Assembly: GCF_037893015.1 (NCBI RefSeq)
Contig: NC_133666.1
Span: 225,509,258-225,573,257, forward strand
Direction of reading: 5' to 3'
DNA: 64,000 bases
Source: Macrotis lagotis
Lineage: Eukaryota; Chordata; Mammalia; Peramelemorphia; Peramelidae
In this document: piece after piece, positions 33,696 through 44,826 of the stretch
How positions within the stretch are numbered: the first letter of the stretch is position 1
How the letters are laid out: every line of letters begins with the position of its first letter
Translations under genes and position numbers: made by a program
Notes under the pieces: model-generated
Told to the model about the DNA's origin: nothing
Database searches by the model: none
The model's input: the letters and a program-made list of their open reading frames with translations, nothing else

Positions 33696-34819
33696 AATTT
33701 AAGGAATTAGTTTTCTTTTTTTTAATAGCTATGGGGGGACCTTTAATAAAGCAGAATACTTTCCAGCATTTCTAATGAAATGATCATAATTACATAAGAA
33801 ACTTTAAAGTGCAAATACAGGAGTGAGAAGAAACATAAAAGGATAAACCTGAATAAACAAAGATAAATTGCTTACATTTTATTGTGGAGGAGAGGATTCA
33901 TGTGAGTCCCCACTGAGTCCATCATCATCGTGGATGATCTTGGCTCCAATTGTGCACCAACCTTGTGCATCTTGGGCTTTTAAAAAAATTTTTTTATTTT
34001 TAGTTTTCATATAAGGCAGGGATTTTTTTTGTAGGTGGTTAGACCACTGTGCTAAGGAATCATAAATTAGTGAGTCACTAAAGTTTTTATTAAAGCACAT
34101 GATATAGTACTGGACACTGTACTAGACAATACAAAGAATGAGAAAACAATTCCTGTTAGAGTGGCACTCACATTCTCTTGGGGGAAAATAAATACACTTG
34201 AGACTCAAATGTTTAGATCTTTGAAAATGAAGAATAATATTAATTTCTTACTGGACAAAATACCTTTACTTTTGAAGATCTCAAAAATCAGTAGAAGGGA
34301 TTGGGAATGTTTACCCTAGGAAATGGAAGATAGGGTAGACAAGATAACTATTTTCAATTATGTGAAATATTCATATAAAACTACTTTTCCTTGTCCCTAG
34401 AGAATGGAACCAAGAACAATAGGTAAAAGCTAAAATGTATTTAGGATTATTGTGAAGGAATATTTCTTCAAGAATTAGTAATAGTTAGAAGTGGAAAGAA
34501 CTATCTCAGGAATTAGTGGGTTCCTCTTTGCTAGAACTCTTTGTACAAAATCTGAATGACTGCTTGTTGGAGTTGTGGTTGGGAACCTTTGATGCTCAAT
34601 TATAGATTGGACATGATGATCTCAGGTCTCTTCCAACCTGGGTGTTCTGTAATAGGGTTTGGTGTGAGATGTTTATTTAATTATCTATTTTTCTTATGTT
34701 TTTCCTTACAGCTCTATAGAATGTCTTTCTTGATCCAAGAATTCCTGCTGCAAATACCTGAAAAGCAGTCACCTACCTTTCATTTGAATACCTACAATGA
34801 TGGGAAATTCAGTATCTAG

Positions 34820-35046
34820 ATAGCACAATGAATAGAACATCAAACCTAGGCTTGGTAAGAGCCTCAGATACTTACTAGTTGTGTGACCCTGGCTAAGTTA
34901 CTTTATTTCTATTTGCCTCAGTTTTCTCAACTGTGAAACAGGGATAATAATAACACCTACCTTCCAGGGTTATTGTGAGAATCAAATGAGATAACATCTG
35001 TAAAGAACTTAACACAATGACTGACACATTACCATATAAATGTTAG
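34820..35046 (+). mobile_element. Ther1/MIR CORE-SINE
   Basis: 'tagatagcacaatgaatagaacatcaaacctagg', 'agcctcagatacttactagttgtgtgaccctggctaagttactttatttctatttgcctcagttttctcaactgtgaaacagggataataataacacctacc', 'gagaatcaaatgagataacatctgtaaagaacttaacacaatgac', 'ataaatgttagct'. It ends in a microsatellite. Confidence 0.88.
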
Positions 35047-35093
35047 CTACTACCACTACTACCACTACTACCACTACTATCACTACTACTGCT
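35047..35093 (+). repeat. (ACT/ACC)n trinucleotide repeat
   Basis: Alternating 'actacc'/'actact' units grown from the SINE 3' end. Confidence 0.85.
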
Positions 35094-35204
35094 GTTTTAT
35101 CATAAAGCAGACTTTTGAATTTGTGGAAACTTTTAAATTACTTGGAAGTTCTTCCTTGTCAGGAGATAATACTTATACTTTTGGGGGATCACACAATTCA
35201 TCCT

Positions 35205-35395
35205 TTGTTGTTTGCTGTTGAAGTGTTTCAGTTGTGTCTGACACTTTGTGACCCTATTTGGGCCTTTCTTGGCAAAGATACAGATGGAAAAGTTAAGATG
35301 AACAAAATTAAGAGACTTGCCCAGTCTACACAACTAGGAAATGATAGAGGTCATATTTGAACTCAGGAATCCACTACTCCACCTAGCTTCCTCTC
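35205..35395 (-). mobile_element. Mar1-like CORE-SINE
   Basis: Reverse: 'gaagtgtttcagttgtgtctgacactttgtgaccctatttgggcctttcttggcaaagatac', 'attaagagacttgcccagtctacacaactagg', 'atatttgaactcaggaatccactactccacctagct'. Confidence 0.85.
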
Positions 35396-35857
35396 TTGCA
35401 TATGGCTCCTCAACTATGAAAACAGCTCTCTTATCATTCACTCTCAGCCTATTCTTACTTGCTCCAAACTAAAAGTCCCAATTCCTTTACTAATCATCTT
35501 ATCACTTGGTTTTTTTGGAACCCTTAACCATTTAGGTCACTTTTGAGATAATTATTTAGGATCAATATTCTTCACAATTGTCTAAATAAATTATGAAATA
35601 TGTGAATTTCAGTGCACAAAATACAAATTGCAATTTAAACCCATCAGGTCAATTGAAAAAAAAGTTTTTTGTAAGAGCTCTGAGGTAAAGCATCATTACT
35701 ATTCTGAATATTGACTATTTTAGAAAAGATAGAACTATGTGAAATGCTACCACATGACCCAAAAGGTTTTCATTTCCTTGCCCCATGTATTATATGTATA
35801 TCTCTATATTTACAATATATGGAAGAAAAGCATGAATAGAGGGATATATAAGTATTA

Positions 35858-36062
35858 GAGGCATATTGGTGCAGTAGAAAAAGACTTGGACTTGAAGTCA
35901 TTATGACCTGGGTTCAAATTCCACCCACTCCAAATAGTAACTCTATGTCCATGAATGTTACCTTTCTATATCTCAGTTTCCTCACATGAAAAATGCAGGT
36001 AAAAATAATGTTTGTAATACTTCTAAGATTGTTGTGATGTCGAAATGAAATAATATTGACAA
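35858..36062 (+). mobile_element. Ther1/MIR CORE-SINE, 5' part (split by L1)
   Basis: 'gcatattggtgcagtagaaaaagacttggacttgaagtcattatgacctgggttcaaattcc', 'tctatatctcagtttcctcacatgaaaaatgcagg', 'ctaagattgttgtgatgtcgaaatgaaataatattgac'. The SINE stops mid-consensus at the L1 edge and resumes at 37352. Confidence 0.88.
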
Positions 36063-37351
36063 CGTCTCCCACCTTAAACTAAGATAAGGTCAAAATAGAT
36101 ATAGGATTTAGATATAAAAGGTGATATCATAATGCAATTGGGAGAACAAGGAATAGTTTACCTGTCAGATATATGGAAAGGGGAGCAGTTTATGACCAAA
36201 GAAGAGACAGAGAACATTATAAAATGCAAAATGGATAATTTTTATTATGTTAAATTGAAAAGTTTTTGCACAAATATGATTTGCACAAATATGTACAATG
36301 CAGTCAAGATTAAAAGATGGCAATAAGTTAGGAAACAATATTTATAAGTAGTGTTATTGACAATGGACTTATTTCTAAACTATATAGAGAACTGAGTCAA
36401 ACTTATAAGAATACAAGCCATTCCCCAAATAATAAATGGTTAAAGAATATGAAAAGGAAATTCTCAGATGAAATTAAAACTATCTATAGTCATATGAAAA
36501 AATACTCTAAATCATTATTGATTAGAGAAATGTAAATTAAAACACCTCTGTGGTACTACCTCATACCTTTCAGATTGGCCAATATGACTAATTAAAGGAA
36601 ATGATCCATCATGTGGAAGGGGATGTGGGAAAATTGGGACACTAATATATTTTTGGTGAAGTTGTGAACTCATCCAACCTTTCTGTGGAACAATTTGGAA
36701 TTATCCCCAAAGGACAATAAAACTGTGCAAACCCTTTGACCCAGCAATACCACTACTAGGTCTGTATCCCAAAGAGATCACACAAAAAGGGTAACATGTA
36801 CAAAAAATATTTATAGCAGTTCTTTTCATAGTGACAAAGAACTGGAAATTGAGAGGATGACCAGACTTAAGAGTAGCCTGGAAAGACTTGCATGAACTGA
36901 TGCTGAGTGAAGTGAGCAGAACCAGAAGAACATTGTTCACACTAACAGCAACACAGGGTAATAATCAACTATGATGGACTTGATCATTTCAACAGTATAA
37001 TAATCAAAGACAATTCTAAAAGACTTGTGATGGAAAATACCATTCATATCCAGTGAAGGAAGAGTGAAATTTAAATGCTGATCAAAACTTATCTTCAATT
37101 TTTTAAAAAGATGTCTTATGTATTATGTTATTTTCCCTCTCTAATAATTTTTCCCCATTTTAATTTGATTTTTTCTGTCACAACATGATTAATATGGATT
37201 TATGTTTAAAATGGTTATATATAAGTTATATAAACTTGGGGGATGGGGAGAGCAGGGAGGAGAAAAATGTGACACTCAAAACTGCAAAAAAATGACTATT
37301 AAAAATGATTGTTGCATGAAGTTGGAAAAATAGATAAAATACAAAAACAAA
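36063..37351 (+). mobile_element. L1, 5'-truncated, inserted inside a MIR
   Basis: It starts inside ORF2 ('aagataaggtcaaaatagatataggatttagatataaaagg'), passes the C-terminal coding region ('agagaaatgtaaattaaaacacctctgtggtactacctcataccttt', 'gggatgtgggaaaattgggacac', 'cctttgacccagcaataccactactaggtctgtatcccaaagag'), then 'gcatgaactgatgctgagtgaagtgagcagaaccagaagaac' and a 3' UTR ending in an A-rich tail. Flanks form a diverged duplication: 'gaaataatattgacaa' (36047-36062) and 'gaaataatgttgataa' (37352-37367), 14 of 16 identical. Multiple stops, so inactive. Confidence 0.92.
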
Positions 37352-37415
37352 GAAATAATGTTGATAAAGCTCTATGCAAGTCTCAAAGTGCTATGTAAAT
37401 ATCAGATATCAACAT
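37352..37415 (+). mobile_element. Ther1/MIR CORE-SINE, 3' part
   Basis: 'gaaataatgttgataaagctctatgcaagtctcaaagtgctatgtaaatatcagatatc' completes the element cut at 36062 ('...ataatgtatgtaaagcgctttgcaaaccttaaagcgctatataaatg'). Confidence 0.85.
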
Positions 37416-37645
37416 CTCTTGTAGTATGGTACAAGATCTTTTTCCATCTATCTCTGAGATCAGGAAGAGCGAGATTTAATTAAGTACTGCCACTTCCTCA
37501 CATTGTTAAGGTGACCCTGATCAGGTAAATCATTTAACATTTTGTCCCAAGCAATTCTCTAAAACTATGAATTTCAGAGGAGATACTGATTTTCATCAGA
37601 CTTAGAAGATTGGACTGAGTTTCCTATATCAATGAAATCATTTGT
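37416..37645 (+). mobile_element. MIR-related marsupial repeat
   Basis: 'gtgaccctgatcaggtaaatcatttaacattttgtcccaagcaattctctaaaactatgaatttcagaggagatactgattttcatcag...ctgagtttcctatatcaatgaaatcat' matches a marsupial SINE tail with '...ccctataccaatgaaatcacagg'. Confidence 0.6.
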
Positions 37646-38695
37646 TGATTAAAATAATAAATAAATCCATGCACTAAAGTTTTTATTGGTACTTAAGACT
37701 TTTGAAGTCTTAAGTAATAGAATTTTAGTAGCCTTCTTATTTAATTGTATTCTTTTCCACTAATTAAACCCAAGTACTCCACCAGTTCAAGAAATAACTC
37801 CACAAAATACAAAATCATAAAATTGAAATATTAAAATCCTCTTTAAATGGAATTTAAAAATTGTATATTCTGGTCTGATTTAGTCACTAGAATGTTCGTA
37901 TATGTCTATATGAATATATACATATGCTCACGTGTGTGTGTGTGTAGGTGTGTATAAAATGTCAGGTAGGTGACAGAGCTGAGCCTTAGAAAAGGGTTTG
38001 TTCAATATAGAAAACCTGACAATTCAATGAAAATCTTGGTAAATTACACTTTTTTTTAACTCTACTGATTTTAGGTTTACAACCATAATACTGAATTAAT
38101 AGAGGTTTAAATTTAATATTATATAATTTTAAGACTTATTATATAATTAACTGAAGTTATTGGGGGCAGGACATAATTAGTTTGAGAAGATCTCAAATGA
38201 AACTGACAAAAGAGAAGAAATTGCTTTTAATTTTTTGTTGAAATGGCAACTCTGGGAATTTTAAAACTTTAAAACTGATAAACTATAGGATATAGGATAT
38301 GGTCTCATTCTTTATTCAAATAATTGCATAAAAAGTCAATCCAAATGAATAAAAAAAAGGGGACAGATATTTTATGAGAAGTTCTGTGCTATTAATTAAG
38401 TAAATCACCTCTTTGAATTCCACCTTGCAGAGTTGCTTTGAGGATGTTTAAGTATTTTGTAAGCTGTAAAATGCTATAAAACTGGAGGAACCAAAAAGTA
38501 TGTGAAAAGAAATTCTGCTGTCGAGCTCTAGCAGGTACAAACAAAAAAGTGGAACTAGGTTAATATAGAATTATCTGATAAAGAGGATGTGGGATTACAT
38601 TACAGAATGGGAAAATTATTTTAAATGAACATATAAATGTTTGTAAATAGAGCTTCTAAGATCCACTTGAAGAGTTAACTCTAACTTACATATCT
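37646..38695. other. AT-rich, no recognised feature
   Basis: Includes a short (TG)n at 37931-37946. No gene and no confident repeat. Confidence 0.35.
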
Positions 38696-38699
38696 CATG

Positions 38700-39023
38700 T
38701 TTTATTTGAGCAGCTTAAATTTTGCCTTGCTTATAAAGTGCAGCACCCTCTCTGATTAGGACATGCCATGCTGGGCAGTCCTGTGCCAGTATCTTCCATG
38801 CTGTACAATTAATTCTAAAGCTCTTAAGAGAGACTTCAGGATGTCCCAGTATTCCTCCTTCTTACCCCTTGTAAGTGTATTTGCCCTGTGTGAGTTCTCT
38901 AAAAACTAGACTTTTTTTGCAAGTGTATGTCTGGCATTCTAACAGTGTGTCCAATTCATCATAGTTGCACTCTCTGTAATAATGTTGGAATGCTAGGCAG
39001 TTTAGTTCAAGAAAGGACCTCAG
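38700..39023 (-). mobile_element. RTE-like LINE, 3' end of coding region
   Basis: On the minus strand frames give fragments such as 'VSLKSFRINCTAW' and 'PAWHVLIREGAA', which match the C-terminus of RTE-type LINE proteins ('...VSLKSFGIDP-SWE...RPAWR--VRRGA'). Interrupted at 39024 by a SINE. Confidence 0.65.
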
Positions 39024-39191
39024 GGCAACAAGGTGGTGCAGTGGATAGAGTACTGGCCCTGGAGTCAGGAGTACCTGAGTTCAAATACAGCCTCAGGCAC
39101 TTAATAATTACCTAACTGTGTGACCTTGGGCAAGCCACTTAACCCCACTACCTTGCAAAAACTAAAACAAACAAACAAACAAACAAACAAA
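39024..39191 (+). mobile_element. WSINE1-like SINE inserted in RTE-like LINE
   Basis: 'ggcaacaaggtggtgcagtggatagagtactggccctggagtcaggag' to 'ccactaccttgcaaaaactaaaac' plus (CAAA)n tail. Flanks 'aaaggacctcag' (39012-39023) and 'aaagtacctcag' (39192-39203) match at 11 of 12. Confidence 0.93.
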
Positions 39192-40070
39192 AAAGTACCT
39201 CAGTGTCTGGTATTTTCTCCTGCCAAGTGATCTTCAGAATCTTCCTAAGACAATTTAAATGGAAACGATTCAGTTTCCTGACATGGTATTGGAAGACTGT
39301 CCAGTTTTCACAGGCATACAGCAATGAGGTTAGCACAACAGCTCTACAGGCCTTCAGTTTGGTAGTCAGTCTACTACCTCTTCTCTCCCATACTTCCTTT
39401 CGGATTTCTCGCAAACACTGTATGCCATCTTTATTGTCAATGTGTACCTCCTTGGAAAGGACACTGCCAAGGAATTATGCATAGTATTCAAAACATCTCC
39501 ATTTGCTGCAATCATTGGTTCCACATATAGATGGTGTGGTACTGGCTGATGGAGTACCTGTGTTTTCTTGGTGTTGTTAGACCAAAATTAGCACAAGCAG
39601 CAGAGAATTGATTCATATTCATTGCATCTCAGCTTCAGAGGCTGCATTGAGTGCCTAGTCATTTGCAAACAGAAGATCATGCACCAGCACTCCCTCCACT
39701 TTCGTCTTGGCTTGTAACCTTTTCAAGTTGAAGAATTTACCATCAGTGTGGTAGTTGACCTTGCTGTCATGTTCATGGTCAATGAAGGCATTTGATAATA
39801 TGGCTTGAAAATATCATGCTAAAAGGTATGAGAGCAAGGACACATCCTTGCTTCACTCCACTGGTGACTGGTTAATCTTGAGAGCATCATCCACCATACA
39901 GAACCTGGGCAAGCATGCCGTCATAGAACTAACGTACAATACTGATGAACTTCTCTGGGCTTCAGGTTGAACTTCAGGTTGCTAAAGATTGTGGGAAGAA
40001 TCTGACACGAGAGTCTTCATCATGCCCCTATCCCTAGCTTTCCACAAGCTTTGTAAATTTTCCCCTTGAA
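39192..40070 (-). mobile_element. RTE-like LINE, reverse transcriptase fossil
   Basis: The best frame (minus, 39148-39414) contains LTTKLKACRAVVLTSLLYAC, followed by ENWTVFQYHVRKLNRFHLNC and LRKILKITWQEKIPDTEVL, the thumb/C-terminal signature of RTE-like non-LTR elements. Upstream on the minus strand 'VTSGVKQGC' and 'FSMIF' (39840-39880) mark the RT palm and 'HIDNKDGIQCLREIRKEVWERRG' lies between. Frames are broken by several stops and shifts. The RTE clade assignment is likely but not certain. Confidence 0.75.
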
Positions 40071-40319
40071 TGAAATACAGAATTATCTCTTGGTTGAGCC
40101 AAATTAACTTGCTTTCAATGGGAGAATTCTTTCACTCTGTTTTGATTGGTAAATATTCTTTTATGTATACGTCTTTGATGTCTGTATTGCTACAGATTGC
40201 TGCAGTTGGATAAATGGATTTCTTGGTCAAATGCTAATTTTGTTCATTGTGCATTTGATATTTGGTGGGAAGGAAATTAAACTTTGGATATAAAACCTTG
40301 GGTTCTACTTCCCCCAACA

Positions 40320-40585
40320 ATGAAATAACAATTAGGAGTTAGATTGAACCTGGAAAATTTTATCCTCCAGTCAAATGCTATTTTAAAAAGTAGCTATAAT
40401 TCTAGTCTGGTATCCTCTCTTTCTCTGAGAAGAACATAGTGGTCTCAAGTCCCAACTTCCTGTTTCCCCTGTTGGAAGAAATTAAGAGTTTCCCCAGGAG
40501 TGGTGAATAGAGGGAGAAGAGACTTGTGATGTCTATTCTACTTTCCTTTGAACCACAGTTTACCTAACAACACTTGAGACCTAAG
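40320..40585 (+). repeat. Long direct repeat of unknown family, copy 1
   Basis: 'gttagattgaacctgg...ctattttaaaaagtagctataattctagtctggtatcctctctttctctgagaag...cccaacttcctg...gaagaaattaagagtttcccc' recurs with divergence about 670 bases downstream at 40990-41250. I recognise no family. Confidence 0.5.
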
Positions 40586-40989
40586 TACATAAGCGCATAT
40601 TTGTCTCTGTATGTTTGTATTTGTGTATATATTTACTATAAACATATAGTATATATACTACATGGATATATATCTCTATATGTGTGCATGTGTTTGTATG
40701 TGTATTATATCCAAGGACCATTAGATATGAGACTTTTATTATTGGTGAAAATGAATGCCCTGCCCTGTTGAAGGACCACGTGGAATTCGGGAGAGCTGAA
40801 CAGTTCCAATCTTCTCCAGTCTTCTAGATTTTTTGAATTTCAAATTGCTTCAGGACTTACTGGTGCTTCTGGCTTCCACCTTCTATAAGGAAAATCAGAA
40901 GAGACCAACTCAATTCAGCCTGCTGAAGGAAAAGACTCTGGAATAGTCTTTCTTCTCCCTCTATCCCCATCTTAAAATAATACTTCTTC

Positions 40990-41250
40990 TATCAACAGTG
41001 ATCAGAATTTAGATAGAACCTGATCATAGTCCCTAGAATAAGACTATTTAAGGGAGCACACAGTTATATTTCTAGTCCTGATAACTAAGGCCTCTCTCTA
41101 AGGAGAGCAGAGAGGTGTCCTTAGTCTCCAACTTCCTACTTCTCCTTCTGGCAGCCGTTAAAGTCTCCCTTGAGAGGGTGTAAAGAGAAGACATAGAATC
41201 ATATCCATCTGCTCTCTTAAATATTGTTAGCCAAGGGAATATGATTGAGT
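40990..41250 (+). repeat. Long direct repeat of unknown family, copy 2
   Basis: 'tttagatagaacctgatc...ctatttaagggagcacacagttatatttctagtcctgataactaaggcctctctctaaggag...ccaacttcctacttctccttctggcagccgttaaagtctccc' aligns in the same order with 40320-40585. Confidence 0.5.
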
Positions 41251-41842
41251 TCAATCTAACTTCAGACTGCTATGATATATGTGTATATGAATATATGCAT
41301 ATTTATATACACACAACCATATATGTAGGGATTAAACTCAACAGGAAAAGATAATGACCTTGCTATTCTCAATTTAACATTTGTGCTTATTCAGATTTAT
41401 GCACATGGTAAGACCAAAGGGGTTTTGGGGATCCATAAAAAAATAATTAATACTTAAAGATTGCAGTGGCTCAGGCACACAGAGTCCTATCAAGGTTTCC
41501 TTGATAAAGAAACCTGAAATGGGTTTGGGGGTCACAAGAGCCCTACAGGTGATTTAGAACTTTCTAATAACTCTAACTCAGGTTGGGAAGAGGTCCAGGA
41601 AGATGCTTTTCCTGGTAGGAAGAAACAAAAGTGCCTTATGTCACTCTGCCTGGCTTTTGACTTATGTTAAGAATGGTAAGAACTTTCAGAGTGTGTTTAT
41701 GAGAGGGAGGGTTTCTAGTCACCATACCTACGCAGGCAGGAATTGGGATCATCCAATTCAAATCCTAAAGATGAGACCCAGCAGGTCATAGAGAGCAAAG
41801 TAAAATTAAAAAAATAGCAGAGCACAAGGCTTTGCCAAGCCT

Positions 41843-42255
41843 TTTTTAAATTTATTTTTAATTTATGTAATAAAACAAGCATCTTTATAACATAATAAAA
41901 TAAAAAAGATAATTGCATAAAGGAAATCTATTATGTACAACTTGCTTTTCCATTTGAATATTTAATAAAATTATGTAAATTTCTAATTTTTTAACTTCTC
42001 CTTCCCCCGCTTGAGAAAGGGCTACAATTAGACACCAACATGTCTGCATATTCTACTCACATATGTAAAATCATTATATACATATTTTTATTTATAAGTT
42101 ATTTCTATGGATACAAATAATATCTTCCTCTATAGGTCCTTTGAGGTTAATTTGGGTGTTTCTAATAGTCAAAATTACTACATTTGCTCAAAGTTGTTCT
42201 GAAAACAGTATTATTATGGTTATACTCATAATAGAGAGTATGTACATAGAGGTCA
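41843..42255 (-). mobile_element. L1 3' UTR, second type (type B)
   Basis: 'tttttaatttatgtaataaaacaagcatctttataacataataaaataaaaaagataattgcataa', 'aaatctattatgtacaacttgcttttccatttgaatatttaataaaattatgtaaatttc', 'gaaagggctacaattagacaccaacatgtctgc', 'aggtcctttgaggttaatttgggtgtttctaatagtcaaaattactacatttgctcaaagttgttctgaaaacag'. Distinct from the 3' UTR at 5485, 16890 and 26770, so a different L1 subfamily. Confidence 0.8.
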
Positions 42256-42299
42256 GAATTCAGTTCATGGTGAACCACTGAAGATCAGGTACAATGATG

Positions 42300-42482
42300 A
42301 TAGCAGATGGTATAACCTCTGTTTGCTTCAGTTTTCTCAACTACACATTTGGAATAATAATAATAACACTTACTTCCAAAGATTGTTGTGAAGATAAAAT
42401 GAGTTAATGTTTTCAATGGTTTATCCCAATTTATAGAACATAGTAGGGGATTCATGTGAATTTTATTGTTGTTGTTGCTATC
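42300..42482 (+). mobile_element. Ther1/MIR CORE-SINE, 3' half
   Basis: 'ataacctctgtttgcttcagttttctcaac', 'gataaaatgagttaatgttttcaatggttta', then a (TTG)n tail 'attgttgttgttgcta'. Confidence 0.8.
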
Positions 42483-42519
42483 CCAAATAAGTTCTGTAAT
42501 CATATTCTTCTTTCATGGA

Positions 42520-42695
42520 TATAGATTTATAGTTGGAAGGGAGATCAAATCAAACTTTCTCATTTTATAGAACAGGAAATTGTAGTAGCAAAGTTAGGTG
42601 ACTTGCCCAAGATCATATAGCTACTAAATGTCAGAGATAATATTAATCCCAAGTCTTCTAACTCCAAAACAAATGCTCTTTTCAATAAACCAGTG
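42520..42695 (-). mobile_element. MIR-like
   Basis: 'ggaagggagatcaaatc...tcattttatagaacaggaaattgtagtagcaaagttaggtgacttgcccaagatcatatagctactaaatgtcagag...aagtcttctaactccaa' in reverse. Confidence 0.8.
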
Positions 42696-42704
42696 TTTTG
42701 TTTG

Positions 42705-42867
42705 TCTGTTTTTTGTGCTGTTGTTTTTTTGTGAGATTGTGGGGTTAAGTGACTTGCCCAAGGTCATATAGCTGATTAAGTATCAAATGTCTGTGGCTGA
42801 ATTTGAACTCAGGTCCTCCTGACTCCAGAGATGGTGTACTGTCCACCGTGCCACCTAGCTGCCCCCA
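42705..42867 (-). mobile_element. WSINE1-like SINE
   Basis: 'gtgagattgtggggttaagtgacttgcccaaggtcatatagctgattaag...ctgaatttgaactcaggtcctcctgactccagagatggtgtactgtccaccgtgccacctagctgccccc'. Complete, moderately diverged. Confidence 0.88.
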
Positions 42868-43221
42868 TGTGTTTCTTGAGAAAAGAGGAACAGAGAAATA
42901 TCATATTATGGGAGGGGTTAATATGAAAGCAAATTTAATTTTTTTGAGAGATGAATACTGCTGGGAATAGTTCCTTGAGAGTAAAGTCGGTCTTTTTTTT
43001 TACTGAATGTCAAATGCTGGTTGAATATTATTATTATTGAATGATATAGCTAATCATTTATATATTTTGGGACATACTAAGAAATAGACTAGAGTTAGCT
43101 CTTGAGAGTCCATTGTAACTTTTCAGTGTGAGCTTTATTAACTTGGAACTGGCATCACTAGGATTCAGTCAGCTTTGTTTGTTGTTTTTGTTGTTGATAG
43201 TCTAGACTTAAAAAAAGTGAT

Positions 43222-43467
43222 ACTTTGTGCAATGATTTTTCAATTGTGTCTAACTCTGCATGACCCTATTTGGGGTTTTCTTCACAGATACTGGAGTGGT
43301 TTGCCATTTCCTTCTCCAGATCATTTTACAGATGAGGAAACTGAGGCAAACAGGGTTAAGTGACTCAGAGTCACACAGCTAGTAAGACTCTGAATTTGAA
43401 TTCATGAAGATGAGTTATCCTGATTTCACGTTCTGCAAATCTATCCATTGTGTCACCTAGCTGCTCA
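43222..43467 (-). mobile_element. Mar1-like CORE-SINE, near full length
   Basis: 'caatgatttttcaattgtgtctaactctgcatgaccctatttggggttttcttcacagatactggagtggtttgccatttccttctccagatcattttacagatgaggaaactgaggcaaacagggttaagtgac...acacagctagtaag...tatccattgtgtcacctagctgc'. One of the best preserved copies of this family here. Confidence 0.92.
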
Positions 43468-43499
43468 AGCAAGTGATGGAGGAAATGTTAATAATACAA

Positions 43500-44270
43500 A
43501 TGAAATGTAAAAGTGCAGTCCCCCTCCCCACATGTCCAGAGCCTGTTGTTGTATGCTTAAATGCTCTCTTCCCTAAATCAAATTAGCCTGGAGCTATTCA
43601 CCCTTATTTAGGACCTTTGCAGGAGAGAGTAGAAGGTAGGGGCTGCATATGGATAATACTTTTCCATTCCAATCCCAGAACTTCTGTTTAGGATTCTTGA
43701 GACCAAGCTAACCTCTTTTTTTTTTTTTTTAAATCACAGAAATGTTATTATCCTACGTGTTTCCCTCCTCAGCTTGACTTCTTGCCCTGATCTATCTGTG
43801 TGGCAGTCAATCTATCTGCTCATGAGTATGTTTCTCTTAAATCTCTCTCTACAACTCAGTGCAGAGGGTGTTTCACATGATCACCTTAGATAAAAGTCAG
43901 GGAAAGCCTAGACAGGATGATCAGCATCTTTCAAAGCAGCTATGAACAAAATACACCTGGTGCTCCAGTAAATCCCTGCTAGGCAGTGGTGCCTGCTGTC
44001 TTTGTCAACTGCTAGGGGGTGGTGATCGATGTCAGTCACCAAAATGACACCCCAGAAAGCTTTAAGTCTGCTCCCATGGTTCTTGCATATGTGAACACTT
44101 TTGAGAGTGAGTAGTAGATAAACGTGGCTTATGAATGTAATAATGGAAAGAGTCCTTGATTCTAGACAAATTATATGTGGGGGTGACTTATTTGGGGGTG
44201 ATAACAACTCCAGGAGAAGTGCCCAGAGACTTTTCATAAGCCCAACAGAATGATAACATTTCAAATTTCA
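43500..44270. other. Repeat-poor stretch, function unknown
   Basis: About 770 bases with no transposon I recognise, less AT-rich than its surroundings. It has a 118-codon minus frame (43908-44264) whose translation (for example FWGVILVTDIDHHPLAVDKD) matches no domain known to me. Could be unique DNA, an old element or a chance frame. Confidence 0.35.
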
Positions 44271-44634
44271 AAGCTATCAAACTAACAAGAGGTTAAGACT
44301 AACATTTACTTATTAAAATAATTTCCTAATCATTCTTATAAGAACTTAATGAGTGACAAACTGACGGTGGATATAAATTTATGATTTCCCAAAATAACAT
44401 TTGATTGGTTTGAGTGATGTCTTACATGAAGTAATCATAGTTAATTTTTGCTTCTGGAGAGATTTGACTTTACCAGTCTATCATGTCATCAGATGTATTT
44501 CAAGACTGATTTCTTTGTCTGTTGATACGGAGCTAAAGAGTTCCTATGGAGATGCTTAAATCTTTAACTTGTATTTTTGTCAGTGCAGATGGGGTAAATT
44601 CAGATTTGGGGTAAGACATTAAAATCTCTAGTTG

Positions 44635-44826
44635 AAAGATAGTGTAGTGGAAAGAAAAATTGAGAAGGAATCAAGATACTTGGGTTCTATTCCAAATTGG
44701 TCATTTAACTAGCTAGATGATCTTCGACAAGTCACCTCACATCCCTGGACCTTACTTTCCTAATCAGTAAAATGAGAAGTTTAGGCTAAATTATGTATAA
44801 TTCCCTTCTATACAGATGATTCTATT
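44635..44826 (+). mobile_element. MIR
   Basis: 'gatagtgtagtggaaagaaaaattgag', 'cttgggttctattccaaattggtc', 'tcgacaagtcacctcacatccctggaccttactttcctaatcagtaaaatgagaag'. Confidence 0.8.
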
